Shown here one piece after another: positions 30,926 to 41,700 of a stretch of DNA of 47,373 nt. Under the pieces are notes generated by a model. It did no database searches, had not been told where the DNA came from, and saw only the letters and a program-made list of their open reading frames with translations. The translations under genes and the position numbers were made by a program. The stretch is from a virus, in the IMG/VR virus record IMGVR_UViG_3300006922_000041, positions 1 through 47,373 of that record; one strand, given 5' to 3'. Within the stretch, counting starts at the first letter, position 1. Every line of letters begins with the position of its first letter.

Positions 30926-31627
30926 ATGATATACGCAGACGACAGGGAGAATGAGAAATTACTCCACAAATTATTCATGGCCGCAGGAAATCGCAAGACA
31001 GACCCGAAAGGGGATGTGATGGTCAAGAGATTACCACACGGAGACTATCAAATCGGTGAATGGTTGATTGAGGCTAAGGAAATCAACGACCTTTATCGCA
31101 CCATTCTTGGGATAGGGCGTAACGGTAGGACAATCAATCATCAGTTATCGGAGTTATGCGAAGTCTCCGATACGCCCTTCCTTGCTATTTACGGTACTCA
31201 ACTCAAACCTTATTTCAAGGGAAGAAAAGCAAAGGCGGCTGAAATGTCGAGGGAGATTGCGAGAATGCACCGAGTTATCAAGTCCTTCAAAATGACAGTC
31301 TACTCTCACTTCCCTAACATCCGTGTTATTGAGTTCGCAACGATGGACGACTTCGTGGAATGGCTTTCAGTAGCACATTTGAAGAAGCAAATCGGAAAGT
31401 CGCTGACAGTGCCTCGCAGAACTAAGACCTTGCCTACTGACCCAAGGATGCTCGCTCTCATGGGCGTACAGGGGATTACAGAAGAAATCGCAGAAGCCCT
31501 GCTGAAACAATACGGCAGTATTCCTAACCTACTCAAGACAAAGGTACGAATCAAAGACTTGATGAAAATTCGTGGAATTGGTCGAGTTACCGCCCGACGC
31601 ATCAAGGAACTGCGTAAGGAACTTTGA
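30926..31627 (+). CDS. XPF/ERCC4-type structure-specific nuclease
   Basis: 233 residues from ATG 30926. Nuclease domain about 1-150: YADDRENEK, then HGDYQIGEWLIEAKEINDL, the GDx(n)ERKxxxD signature with Ala for Arg. A C-terminal helix-hairpin-helix pair (MGVQGITEEIAEALL, IRGIGRVTARRIKEL) binds DNA. No helicase domain, so it is like the nuclease half of archaeal Hef or euryarchaeal XPF. Probably cuts flaps or branched intermediates. Last gene of the plus-strand array. Confidence 0.83.
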   Translation: MIYADDRENEKLLHKLFMAAGNRKTDPKGDVMVKRLPHGDYQIGEWLIEAKEINDLYRTILGIGRNGRTINHQLSELCEVSDTPFLAIYGTQLKPYFKGRKAKAAEMSREIARMHRVIKSFKMTVYSHFPNIRVIEFATMDDFVEWLSVAHLKKQIGKSLTVPRRTKTLPTDPRMLALMGVQGITEEIAEALLKQYGSIPNLLKTKVRIKDLMKIRGIGRVTARRIKELRKEL

Positions 31628-31653
31628 TAAAGCAAAAAGAGTATGAGTTAATT

Positions 31654-31709
31654 GTCGGAGGGGGGAAAATCCTCCTCTCTTCTCTTCGGGCCTCCTGCCC
31701 CCTTCCGAC
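31654..31709. terminator. Probable bidirectional terminator between convergent arrays
   Basis: GTCGGAGGGGGG (31654-31665) pairs with CCCCCTTCCGAC (31698-31709): 12 bp with one G-T pair and a 32-nt pyrimidine-rich loop. It sits in the 91-nt gap between the two convergent gene arrays. Confidence 0.65.
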
Positions 31710-31718
31710 ACCACTTAT

Positions 31719-34700
31719 TCAATACGGCGTGAAGGCACTACTTTGTCCGGCGTTCGGGATGTTGTACCTACGCAATTTAACCTCTAAATTGTGGATTGTC
31801 ACTGTTTGATAGCCTGCCGAATCGTTACCTTGTGCTGGTCTACGCTCTATGGTCAATCTAAGGGTGTTATTAGCCACTTCTGCACCACTTAGGTATGTGG
31901 GTGGCAGTAGAGTAATGTTGGACCTTGTAGACCCTGCTATGATACCTTTTACGGCGGAGACACTTGAGCCTGTCTCCACACAAGTCAATGTGGTACTCAA
32001 CTCGGCATTGCCTCCTCCTGTGATACTCTCCAAGGTGATACTACCTACTACACTCACAATGCCTGTGCTTGTGTCATTAGGGACACGGATGTTGAGTTGC
32101 TGGCTATGCGTTTCCCCTTGCTGTCCTACTTCGGGGTCGTTGATTCCTGCGAGAGAGAATCCGTCGCTTGTTGCGATAGCCGCACCTTCGGAAGTTGTTG
32201 TGGAACCTTCGACTCCGTCGATAGCCCTATCGAAGGAAGACGATACGCCCGTATTAGCAGAACCGAGGACACCCCAAGTGCTACCCGAAGAACCTGTGTC
32301 GCTTCGGAAGTTAGCCTTACCTCGCACTGCACGAATCATGCTGTTCGACAAATGATTCATACCCATTCCTCCTGCGGATATAGCCTCCGAGGTAGGGTCT
32401 CCATTCGCAGAACTTGTTTGATTCCAAGCAGGGGCCACATCTCCACCCATTCCTCCGCCTCCGAGTGGACCCAATGGCGGTCGGGGTCTTGCTGGCGGAG
32501 GTAGTTCGCGAGGTGGGGATTGTGGGCGTACAGGTCTTGCGAGTACGCTAACGAGGTCGTAAGCATAGTGAGTCTCCGATTTCTCAAGATTGAGAGTGAC
32601 TGTCTCTTCGTTTCTTGCACTTTGCGACCACTTGACTCCCTTAATGACGAGTTCCTCACCATCCATGTCGATATGAGTATCTGTGTAGGTGACTGCCGTA
32701 GCAGGGACATAAGCGACATCTCGGACGATATGCAGGCGAGGAGCGTAGTAGGCCGTTCTCTCGTCTGCCGCCGCACCCATGCTGATATATCGCCTCATAC
32801 CGAGTGGGAAGATAGAACTACCTTCGATGTTCTGCGAAGCGGTTTGATTGAACAGGGTGATTCCATACGGGGTACGAAGGCTTTCATTTCCTACGGTATC
32901 TCCACACCTAAGACGAACGACTTCTCGCAAATAATCGAAGTTCACAGAAAAGGTGATAGTTGGTTGGTCGCTATCATAAGAAGAAGGTACTTGGATTTCA
33001 AAGAATCCATTTCCTGCAATTGCTACTTCTGTCCTTCCTTCTAAAGAATCTACATCGAGAGTAGGTGGGTTAAGTGAAATAACAGTAGTGTCGAAGTCGA
33101 AATCGCAAAGATGCAATTTGAATGTAGCATCTGTCGAGTTATTGCCGGAGGCCGCTTCAATCATCATTCGCAACTCGTTTCCTGTCGTACTGCTAACGAA
33201 GTTAGTCCCTGCTTCTACTGCGACTACTTGCACTGCATTAGCAATACTGTTCGCCCCATAGAATCGGTAATAGTCATTAGTGGATTTGACAGAAGAATAC
33301 TCGAAATTAACATCACTTCCATTTGAATCGGGGAAAGTAGTCCCATCAAAGTAAATGCTTAGGGTATAAACGGAACCACTGATGGTGACAGGCAATTGAT
33401 ACCAGCCTGCCGTAGTTAATTGGACAATCGTACCTGTGTTTCCATCTAAAGTTAGGTTTATTTTTTGAAGTGTATTCCATGCTATTCTCGCCGTCACAGT
33501 AGTAGGGTCGACAGTTGAACCTCCACTTGTCAGTTGTATGATAGACGGACGAATCCCATACTTGGAAGGAATGTTTTCATCCGTTAGTTGGGCGTACATC
33601 ACGCCATAACTTGTTCTTTTGCCTGTGGTCGCCCCACTATCGAGAGCGTTTTGCATACCGCAGAAAGGATGCCCTCCTACTGTATTACTCCACCAAGAAA
33701 GACTTTGTGAATCGTTGTAGTAGTTCTTGCGAAAGGTATCTGCTACATATCCAAATCTGCCCTGTCCCAACATGATGTTGTCGTTACTACTCTTTGCTAT
33801 CTGTGCTGAAATGCTGACACGCGGAGTCGACTCTCGGAAATACTCCTGTTTAGCAATAGCAAGAGCCTCTTGACGATTGAACAAATCGGGATGGTTGAGA
33901 ACTCTCCAACGCAAATCGACTGATGTAGTAGGCTCCGGATAATCCACAAAGGAAGCATTTCCGTTGTAAAACACACGGACATTAGTGACTTTAGAGCCTG
34001 TCTGCGTATTTAGTGCTGATAACCTAAGATTGTTTCTTGTGAAGATATGCTTTGAGTCGTAGGTATCACGGAACTCCATGCGATTGTCACGACCCATAAG
34101 CCAAGAAAGGGATTTGATTCCTCCGGATAATCCATTTCCGTCCTTACTTTGCATCATCCCTACAATACTCATCATAGTCTGTCCTCTTGCGTCGAGTACG
34201 CTACCGTAACTATCACTATTATTTTCGCTTTGTATTGGCACATTGTTAAAGTCACTAATACAAGGCAGTGTTGCGTTTGTAGCCCAAGTATCTGCAAGGT
34301 TTAGATTTTGCATAATACGAATTTTATCGTTAGCAAAGAATGAATTTTGGGATGGGCTTTCGATAGTACCTTGTAGGTTCAATATCAATCGCATTCCGTA
34401 TAGTGCGGCTGTCGTATTGTAGACCCGTACCTTATCGAAGTCCGTATCTAATGCTTGTAATTCTGTCTTGAACTCTTTACTTCCGATATTGACTTGTGAA
34501 CCCGAAGAGTAGAGCGAGGCATCTGCTACCAACTGCTCTTTTGCGTTTTTAGGTCCAGTCACTACATCGTATGAAGTAATATATACATCATCCAAGTAGT
34601 CGTAAGTTACTCCGTTATAAGCGACACTGCCTTTTGCGCCCCAATAAAAGTAGTAGGCTATTTTTTCACTGTCTCTGTTTGAACCGCCTTCTGCGATAAT

Positions 34701-37700
34701 TGTGCCGTAGCCGGAAGTATCGAATTGAGTGTTGTCGTCGATGTAAATTTTATCGTTTCCAATGAATATATCTGCTCCTTTTAGAGCCACGCCATCATTG
34801 ATAAAGAACAACGAATTTTTGTGTCTTGGGAATATAGTGGCATCGTGACTGTTTTTGTACGAAGCAGTGGCGTCTTTCCAATAACTGTCGATAAGATAGG
34901 GGAACCCGAAAGTAGGGGTTTCAAAGTCTCCGAAGTCTGCGATTCCACCGGAAGTGTAACCGCTTCTTCCACCGCAAGCCATCGTGTTTAAGTTCCAAAA
35001 TCTCGAAACATCGACTAAAACGACTGCCCCTGCTTTTTCATCCCAATTTTGCAAATGGGTAGCATAAGGTTCTTCGTTAGAACCTCCTACCAAGGCAGAC
35101 CAAGCACCTTCTGTGAAAGGTTCGACTTCCGAATCGAAGGACCAAACATCAGCGTCTTCGCCTATCTTTAATTCTGCGAATACATCGGGATTACCATTAG
35201 CGTCTAATTGGTCTGCAAATGTTAAATTCAATGAGTAATTTTCATTTGTAGGCAACATTAGGTTGTAGTCATTCTTGCGATAACCTCCATCTGCATTTGC
35301 CGTTCCATCATTTCTCATGTCAGCCCAACCTACAAAGCAATGTTTGTAGCCGTTTGACTCATCGACTTGTCGCAAATTGTAAATTGTGTGTTCGGGTTTC
35401 CACTGACGCTTTACCCCCTTAATTCCTCCGAGGGTACAGCCGCCATAGTACGCACTTGCCCCTGTTTGATTAGCCATAGTAAAGTTATCGCTGGATTCGT
35501 AAGTGACATTGATTTGGTCGGGGTCTGTGCCTGTCCTTGGAAGACCATCAGTCCAGCCCCCACTATCTGTCATTTGTCGTGCATTGACATAAGAAAATGA
35601 ATCTCTCGTTGCGTTAAAGTCAATTACTTTCTGTGTTTTGTAGGAATTTGTAGTAGGTATGGCGACAACTTGATGGATTCCATTAAGTTGAGCATGATTA
35701 AAATTCACATGGACAATGAGTTGGCCTAATTGAAAACCGTGACCCCCGCCCCCACTGAAGTAAAATCGCTTGTTGTTTTTATCCCAACCTAAGCCTGTCG
35801 ATAATGAAGGGTTTGTAACTGATGTACCAATAACATATTGCGATTCATTTGTTTCTGTATCAACTAAATCCAAAATAAAATTCTGCATTCCTCTTGACTT
35901 TATGGCGTACCACAAAGAAGGTTCGTCCAAGTTAATTGTAGAGTCACCGATTTCTATGTTTCCATTAAGACCGTTCCAATTCGTCGAACCATCACTGTTC
36001 CAACCTGTAATTGTAGCGGCTTGTGCGGCGTTGTATGGGTGTTGTAATTTAGAACCTTTTCCACTTCGCAAGTATGGTTTGGGATGAATAACTCCGAACT
36101 GTGCTTGAAACCAAGGGGATTTAGGCAAATCACGCATCCAACGGGCGTGTGCTACACGATATTGAACGAGGTCGTAGGTGCTTTGGTCCGGAGCAGTACC
36201 TCCGTAATTGTGTCGTATAATCGCAGGGTTTTCGGGGGGAATGTTAGTTACTCCGTTAAATGCAGAGTATTTCACAATGTCTCCATGCACTGTATTTGAG
36301 GTAGTCGCTTCTGCTTCGACTAAGAAGGTCGTCGAGGAAGGAACTCCCATAACTATAAAGTCTTGACAGTGGAAATTCGCAGCAGAAAAAGAAGGTCCAT
36401 TATCGCAAGTAAAGCGGATTTTGTCTCCATAGGTATAGCCATGCGCTGAACCACAAGTAGCCAAATACACATATCTTGTTGAGGTAATTTGTCCTTGTCG
36501 AGTAAAAGCCACATCTATTTCGTTTGTGTCTGCGTAAGCAGAGCCGGTTGCGATAACTCGTATTCGCACAAAAGATACTCCGGTAGTATCTCCCGGTCCT
36601 CGCTCGTATTGAATGTCGCTCACTTCGTAAGCACCATCAAAAGTAGTACCGACGAACTTAGCAAAGTCATTTACTGCTAACCCTTGATAGGCGGCAGTAG
36701 CGGCAGTTGAATTTACACCATCGTAAGCAACAAATATGTCTTTGTAATTTGTTCCGCTTCTTACTGCTACAATGTCATTGATAGTCTTGTTATTCGCAGA
36801 ATAACCGTACCATTCTCTTTCGACATTATTTGGTCCGTCTTCATCCTCATTGATATACATTTGAATCAATGCAGAAGAATGCAAAGACTGTCGACCATTG
36901 AAAATAGGACTGTATCTCGACACAGTCTCGCTATCATTTCTTGTAAAACCAATCTCCGACTTCTTAGGTTGCATATGAGCCAAACCAAATAGCAAGGTAT
37001 CGGAAATGGCTGTGGTTTCTGCGGCCTTCTTTTGATAACCTGCATTCATTGATAGGTGGTTGTTAAGAGAGAAGAATGCGTTTTGACCCATTTCCCAAAT
37101 CGGAAGTGTGCGGTCGAGAATACTGTATGAATCTCTTGCGCGAATAGTAGTTACCAGTGTATTGTCAAAGCCTCCTTGCTTATGGTCAACTGCTTCGATA
37201 TTACCCCACCAAATAGGCCTGTTTTCATTACTTTCAAACATTAGCAAACGCCATTCCGAAGAGGCTGTTCCAGTCGTTAGTGGAGCGAGTGTATATGCGT
37301 TGCTATCATCGAGGATGGTTAGGTCGGCAGAGGAGATTCTGTTTGCTCCATAGTTGATATTGAAAGCATTTACAGATGGTAGTCCTACTGTGTTTCCATC
37401 AAATTTGTTTGTTAGTGGGAGGGCTACGCCTGCTCTATCAATCATGGTAGTCAACGAGACATAATCGTCTGTGTTGTGCGCCCAATTAAGGTCGAGAGAC
37501 CATCCAATAGCAGAAGTCATATTGTGTCCTGCGATATTGATTGGGCCGTTTGCGAAATGAGTCGTGTTGCCGTTAGCATACGCTTTCCAAGTGTTTAGAG
37601 CAAAGTCCATTACTACTTCAACATCAGCCCAAGTCGAAGATTCGTCGTAAGGCAAAGAATCCGGAACGCCCGTGTCGTACTTCAAAAGAGAACCGTCCAA

Positions 37701-38747
37701 CCCAATGTCATTCAGTGTAAAGTTCACAGTAGCAAGGGCTTGCGTATCTACAAAATCGTTAGTCGATTTATTGTAAGAAGTAGTTCCTTTGTAGCCTATT
37801 TTTAGAGTATAGCCTGTCAATGTAAAATTGGACATTTTGTGTGCAGACAAACGAAGATGAAAAGACTCACCAATGCCTTTTAATCGCAAAGGCCCATCAT
37901 AAGAAAGAAGTCGTTGCGTACCACTTGTAGTAGAAGGACTGCTTGCTCCATCTCCCCGCTCGATGAATTGATTATGGATTAAAAACGGCATTTTGGAGGG
38001 GGATTTGACTTCTTGAATGTATTGTGTGGGTCTTGTAGCAGTCTTAACCAATGTAGGTTTTTCTCCTGTATATACCCCTGCAAATGCTACTGTCGCCATT
38101 GTTTTATCGGGAGTGTCGTGTGTGTCGTCTCCTGTGTGTCTTGTCTGTCCTTTTTGATAGTAGGAAATAGGATTGCCTGCTGACTTGTGGTAGTTGGAAA
38201 AGGTTGCTAAGTCGGAAGTGTCGAACCTACTGATAGGTGCTGAACCATAAGAAAAATCCATTTCTCCGAGGGGAGCATAATACACTCCTTGCGATTCATG
38301 TCCGTTGCGAAACATCAAGTATGAATCCGATGAAGTACCGTTGAACTTCTGCCTGTTTCCTGCGATAGAAATAGGATGTTGTAAGGTAGTACGAGCAGAA
38401 AATGACTCGCTGTCGTCTGTTACAAAATCTCTTGTGGCCCATTCTGCTAAACCACTGTTAAGGGCTAATTTTGTTGCGGTATCTGCGTAGTAATGATAAA
38501 TCGAAGTTGTAATAGGGTCGGTAGTCATATACCCATCTACACTTCCAAGCGACCTGTCCGGAAAATTGTTTTTGAATCTTGGGTTAAGTCTCGCTACCTT
38601 TCCAATAGCAGAACCGAAATGGGAAAGTGTATGGTCGAGGTCACGGTATGTGGTCGGATTTTGGTCGTCTGCAATTGCTCTCGCTGACGCAAAGTCGTCA
38701 TAATATCCCGATAGCCAAAAATTGTAGTCTGTATTTACTTGCTTCAC
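31719..38747 (-). CDS. Giant tail-tip/baseplate protein
   Basis: 2342 residues from GTG 38747, which overlaps the tape-measure stop by one base. The position directly after the tape measure is where Dit/Tal (distal tail and hub) proteins lie. Around residue 500 (WRLLMFESNENRPIWWGN) it looks Dit-like; around 1580-1650 a segment with TNVRVFYNG and HPDLFNRQEALAIAKQEY resembles tail hub proteins. Near 2070-2100 a Pro-rich linker and GGGG lead to a C-terminal beta-rich module of about 240 residues, a candidate receptor-binding domain. Large beta-rich stretches between could be carbohydrate-binding. Domain calls are inference. Confidence 0.7.
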   Translation of the reverse strand: MKQVNTDYNFWLSGYYDDFASARAIADDQNPTTYRDLDHTLSHFGSAIGKVARLNPRFKNNFPDRSLGSVDGYMTTDPITTSIYHYYADTATKLALNSGLAEWATRDFVTDDSESFSARTTLQHPISIAGNRQKFNGTSSDSYLMFRNGHESQGVYYAPLGEMDFSYGSAPISRFDTSDLATFSNYHKSAGNPISYYQKGQTRHTGDDTHDTPDKTMATVAFAGVYTGEKPTLVKTATRPTQYIQEVKSPSKMPFLIHNQFIERGDGASSPSTTSGTQRLLSYDGPLRLKGIGESFHLRLSAHKMSNFTLTGYTLKIGYKGTTSYNKSTNDFVDTQALATVNFTLNDIGLDGSLLKYDTGVPDSLPYDESSTWADVEVVMDFALNTWKAYANGNTTHFANGPINIAGHNMTSAIGWSLDLNWAHNTDDYVSLTTMIDRAGVALPLTNKFDGNTVGLPSVNAFNINYGANRISSADLTILDDSNAYTLAPLTTGTASSEWRLLMFESNENRPIWWGNIEAVDHKQGGFDNTLVTTIRARDSYSILDRTLPIWEMGQNAFFSLNNHLSMNAGYQKKAAETTAISDTLLFGLAHMQPKKSEIGFTRNDSETVSRYSPIFNGRQSLHSSALIQMYINEDEDGPNNVEREWYGYSANNKTINDIVAVRSGTNYKDIFVAYDGVNSTAATAAYQGLAVNDFAKFVGTTFDGAYEVSDIQYERGPGDTTGVSFVRIRVIATGSAYADTNEIDVAFTRQGQITSTRYVYLATCGSAHGYTYGDKIRFTCDNGPSFSAANFHCQDFIVMGVPSSTTFLVEAEATTSNTVHGDIVKYSAFNGVTNIPPENPAIIRHNYGGTAPDQSTYDLVQYRVAHARWMRDLPKSPWFQAQFGVIHPKPYLRSGKGSKLQHPYNAAQAATITGWNSDGSTNWNGLNGNIEIGDSTINLDEPSLWYAIKSRGMQNFILDLVDTETNESQYVIGTSVTNPSLSTGLGWDKNNKRFYFSGGGGHGFQLGQLIVHVNFNHAQLNGIHQVVAIPTTNSYKTQKVIDFNATRDSFSYVNARQMTDSGGWTDGLPRTGTDPDQINVTYESSDNFTMANQTGASAYYGGCTLGGIKGVKRQWKPEHTIYNLRQVDESNGYKHCFVGWADMRNDGTANADGGYRKNDYNLMLPTNENYSLNLTFADQLDANGNPDVFAELKIGEDADVWSFDSEVEPFTEGAWSALVGGSNEEPYATHLQNWDEKAGAVVLVDVSRFWNLNTMACGGRSGYTSGGIADFGDFETPTFGFPYLIDSYWKDATASYKNSHDATIFPRHKNSLFFINDGVALKGADIFIGNDKIYIDDNTQFDTSGYGTIIAEGGSNRDSEKIAYYFYWGAKGSVAYNGVTYDYLDDVYITSYDVVTGPKNAKEQLVADASLYSSGSQVNIGSKEFKTELQALDTDFDKVRVYNTTAALYGMRLILNLQGTIESPSQNSFFANDKIRIMQNLNLADTWATNATLPCISDFNNVPIQSENNSDSYGSVLDARGQTMMSIVGMMQSKDGNGLSGGIKSLSWLMGRDNRMEFRDTYDSKHIFTRNNLRLSALNTQTGSKVTNVRVFYNGNASFVDYPEPTTSVDLRWRVLNHPDLFNRQEALAIAKQEYFRESTPRVSISAQIAKSSNDNIMLGQGRFGYVADTFRKNYYNDSQSLSWWSNTVGGHPFCGMQNALDSGATTGKRTSYGVMYAQLTDENIPSKYGIRPSIIQLTSGGSTVDPTTVTARIAWNTLQKINLTLDGNTGTIVQLTTAGWYQLPVTISGSVYTLSIYFDGTTFPDSNGSDVNFEYSSVKSTNDYYRFYGANSIANAVQVVAVEAGTNFVSSTTGNELRMMIEAASGNNSTDATFKLHLCDFDFDTTVISLNPPTLDVDSLEGRTEVAIAGNGFFEIQVPSSYDSDQPTITFSVNFDYLREVVRLRCGDTVGNESLRTPYGITLFNQTASQNIEGSSIFPLGMRRYISMGAAADERTAYYAPRLHIVRDVAYVPATAVTYTDTHIDMDGEELVIKGVKWSQSARNEETVTLNLEKSETHYAYDLVSVLARPVRPQSPPRELPPPARPRPPLGPLGGGGMGGDVAPAWNQTSSANGDPTSEAISAGGMGMNHLSNSMIRAVRGKANFRSDTGSSGSTWGVLGSANTGVSSSFDRAIDGVEGSTTTSEGAAIATSDGFSLAGINDPEVGQQGETHSQQLNIRVPNDTSTGIVSVVGSITLESITGGGNAELSTTLTCVETGSSVSAVKGIIAGSTRSNITLLPPTYLSGAEVANNTLRLTIERRPAQGNDSAGYQTVTIHNLEVKLRRYNIPNAGQSSAFTPY

Positions 38748-41700
38748 TATGCTCCGACTCCTTGCGCTCTTAACTCATCTAACACGCCACGCGTGACTCT
38801 ATCTACCATCTGTTCTGTATTGTAGCCGTTGAATATATTGTGTTGCACAATTTCTGTCTTGTGTAGTAGGCTTTCAACACCGCCTTGTACCACTTGCTTG
38901 TAAAGTGCGCCTGTAAAGTTCTTCCTTTCACCAAAGAACAACTCTTCTCTTGCATTCGCAAATTCATTTTGTTGTTCCGTAATTGAATTATACAATTTTT
39001 GTTCTTCTGCAACAAATTCTGCATTTGCTTCCGACTGCACTGTAAGCAAAGAGGAATAGTAATCGTGCATAAAACTGCTTGTATCATTCGATAATGACGA
39101 AGTCGACGCACTATTATAGTCTTCTATGAACTTTTCTGCCGCCGCTTTTCCTTCTGCCCCTTCTCCAAAATACTTTACGAACTCTTCGCCTGCAAGAATT
39201 CCTGTGACTTTGTATTGGTTTAAGTCCATTAACCCAAAGGCATCTGCCGTTTCTGCTAAATCCATGAAACGACCATAGTCTCTTTCATCAAAGCCGAGAG
39301 CAAGACTGTCATTATCATTACCGAGCATCGGACCATTTGCTACTATCTTTTGGGCTTCGTCAATCGCAATAATTTGCTGTTCTGCTTTTGATAGCAAATT
39401 GATTGACGACTGCAAGCCTGCGGCTAATTCGGTACTACCTGCTGTGGTCGCCGCCGACTGTTCCGCTTTCATTGTAGCAAGTCTGCTTTGCAAATCTTCA
39501 AGTGTAGCGTCTGTTAGTTCGGCGTTTTGCTTAAGGTCGTTGAAAGTGGTTTCTCCATAAAGACCATTGAGAATAGGAGTGTCGCCTGCTGCGCCGGACA
39601 AGTCGCTAAGAATACTTACAGTGTCGTTCAACTGATGGTTGATATTTGTAATATCGAGAAGGTCGGATTTTAATTGGTCTCCGAACATAGGCTTGAACAC
39701 GAACTCAAATCCTGCGTATGCCGCAAGCAAAGCCAATCCGCCGATAAGAAGAGTAATACCTCCGCTTGCAAGAGCAGTAGCACCTGCTACCTCCATTGTC
39801 GAAGCAAAGATAGCCTTAAGAGCGGGAACTGCCGCAGTCATAGCAACTAAGGCCATACCGTACATAGCCGCCGCCATTTGGTCTTCTTGTTCGACAACCA
39901 TTGGCAACAGCATAGTGGCTCCCATAAAAGCCATGTTGACTGTTTTCATGGCGGCCCCTGTCTTGTGAAGTTCTACTGCTGTGGCTTTGAGACTTACTAT
40001 AAATCCTTTTTGAGTTGTATCAGTGGCTTTTGTAGTCATACGATAGGTTTTATCAGCAGTAATAAGAGATTGAATCGCAATTCTTTCCTCGGCCATCGTT
40101 TGAATTGCTTGTTGAGTAGTCATTATGTCTTCTCTTGTGGCATCTACATTCAAGCCTTTTGACATTCTTTCCGCTTCTCTCAAACGAAGACCTGCTAAAA
40201 TGTCCTGTTGCTCTCTTTGAGAGTGTGCTAATTCAGCATTTTTCGCAACAAGTCCTTCTTTTACTTCCGTACCAAGTGCTTGATAAAGAACAACTTCTTG
40301 TTGCATCAAGTCCGATTGCGTTTGTAGCAATTGGTTTTGCGATTTTTGTGCTTCGACAGTCTTGTAAATGCTTTCGATGCTACGCTTTTCCATAGCCAAG
40401 CGACCTGCTTTTTGAGAAGTTAGCGTCTTTTGTAGTTGGGCTTCTTGCTGTTGAGCAAAGACTAATTTGCGAACTTCGCTTCTTTGTTTAGCAATAGAAC
40501 CATCTTTACCACCTAATTTTTTTATGATAGCATTTTGTTTTTTTAATTCACTATTTAATAATTTTCTTTGAGCGTATTCTTTCTTTCCACTTCCAAGAGC
40601 CTTAAGGTCGCGAGCAATCTTTCTTTTTTCGCTTTGCGCTAATTTTTTGTTGCTGTTAAGCCTTTCAAGTTCAAGCGAAGCATCTTTGCGAGCAAGAGCG
40701 GAGAGAGTAAGACGGGATTGTTGTTGACGATTCATAAGGGAAATGTGATGTTCTCCTGTCGCAATAAGTTCTTTCTCGAAACCATTTTGCAATCGCATCA
40801 TCAATGCGGCTTCTTGATAACTGCGGACTTGTTCTTGCATAGCCGCAGAATTTGTGTTAGTGACAGCAGTCAATGTCCTCATCGAAATATAGATGTTACC
40901 GACCATAAAGAGAACATCTCCAAGTGGAGAGAAGATTTTGTCATAAGTACCTGCTACGGCCATAACGCCTCCTACTGCTTCCTGTACCCTCTCGCTTTTT
41001 AGCAAGAAGCCAGTCGCTTGCAAGAATTTCTCTTCTGCTCTAAAGGCGGCCATATACGCCCCTGTGAGGTCTTCACCAATCTTCTGCCTCATATTCTCAA
41101 GAGCGGCTTCCATTTGCTGTGCTTGGAAAACAGCCGACCTTGCTTTGTTATCGAATTCTTCAAGTGCGCCATACTGCCCTTCAAAAGCCGCAGTCTGCAA
41201 TTCTGTCAAACGGGTTTGGTTCTCCATAATCTTTAGGAACTTAATGTAGTGACGGGAGCCTGCTACTGAAACAGCAAGGGAACGCTTTTGAGCCGAATCC
41301 ATTTCTCCGTATGCAGGAGCCAACTTTTGAATAACATCGGATAATTTCAATTGTGCTACGCCTTGAGCGTCTAATTCGGGAATCAAGTCTGCGATTGCCT
41401 TTGTAGCCTCGTTGTTTGCATTTCCGAGACGCTGGTAAATCATACGCAGACCTGTACCTGCACGACTGACTTCTTCACCAGTCTCAAGCAAAAGAGCAGA
41501 CATAGCGGCCATGTCACCGATAGACTCACCTGCGATATCTGCTTGGCTTGCGAATTGGTTGAGAACGAAAGTAATGTCTTCCATCGTAGCGACAGAAGAG
41601 TTCTCAATTGTGTTTAGTTGGTTTAGTGTGTGAATAGAAGCCTCACGAACAATGTTCGCCTGTTGTTCTGCATCCAAAGCCTCGTATTGAGCCTTCGTAA

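Noticed and set aside
31849-33044. Plus-strand frames opposite the giant tail gene
   Set aside because: They are shorter than the minus-strand frame, lack ribosome sites and would oppose late transcription.
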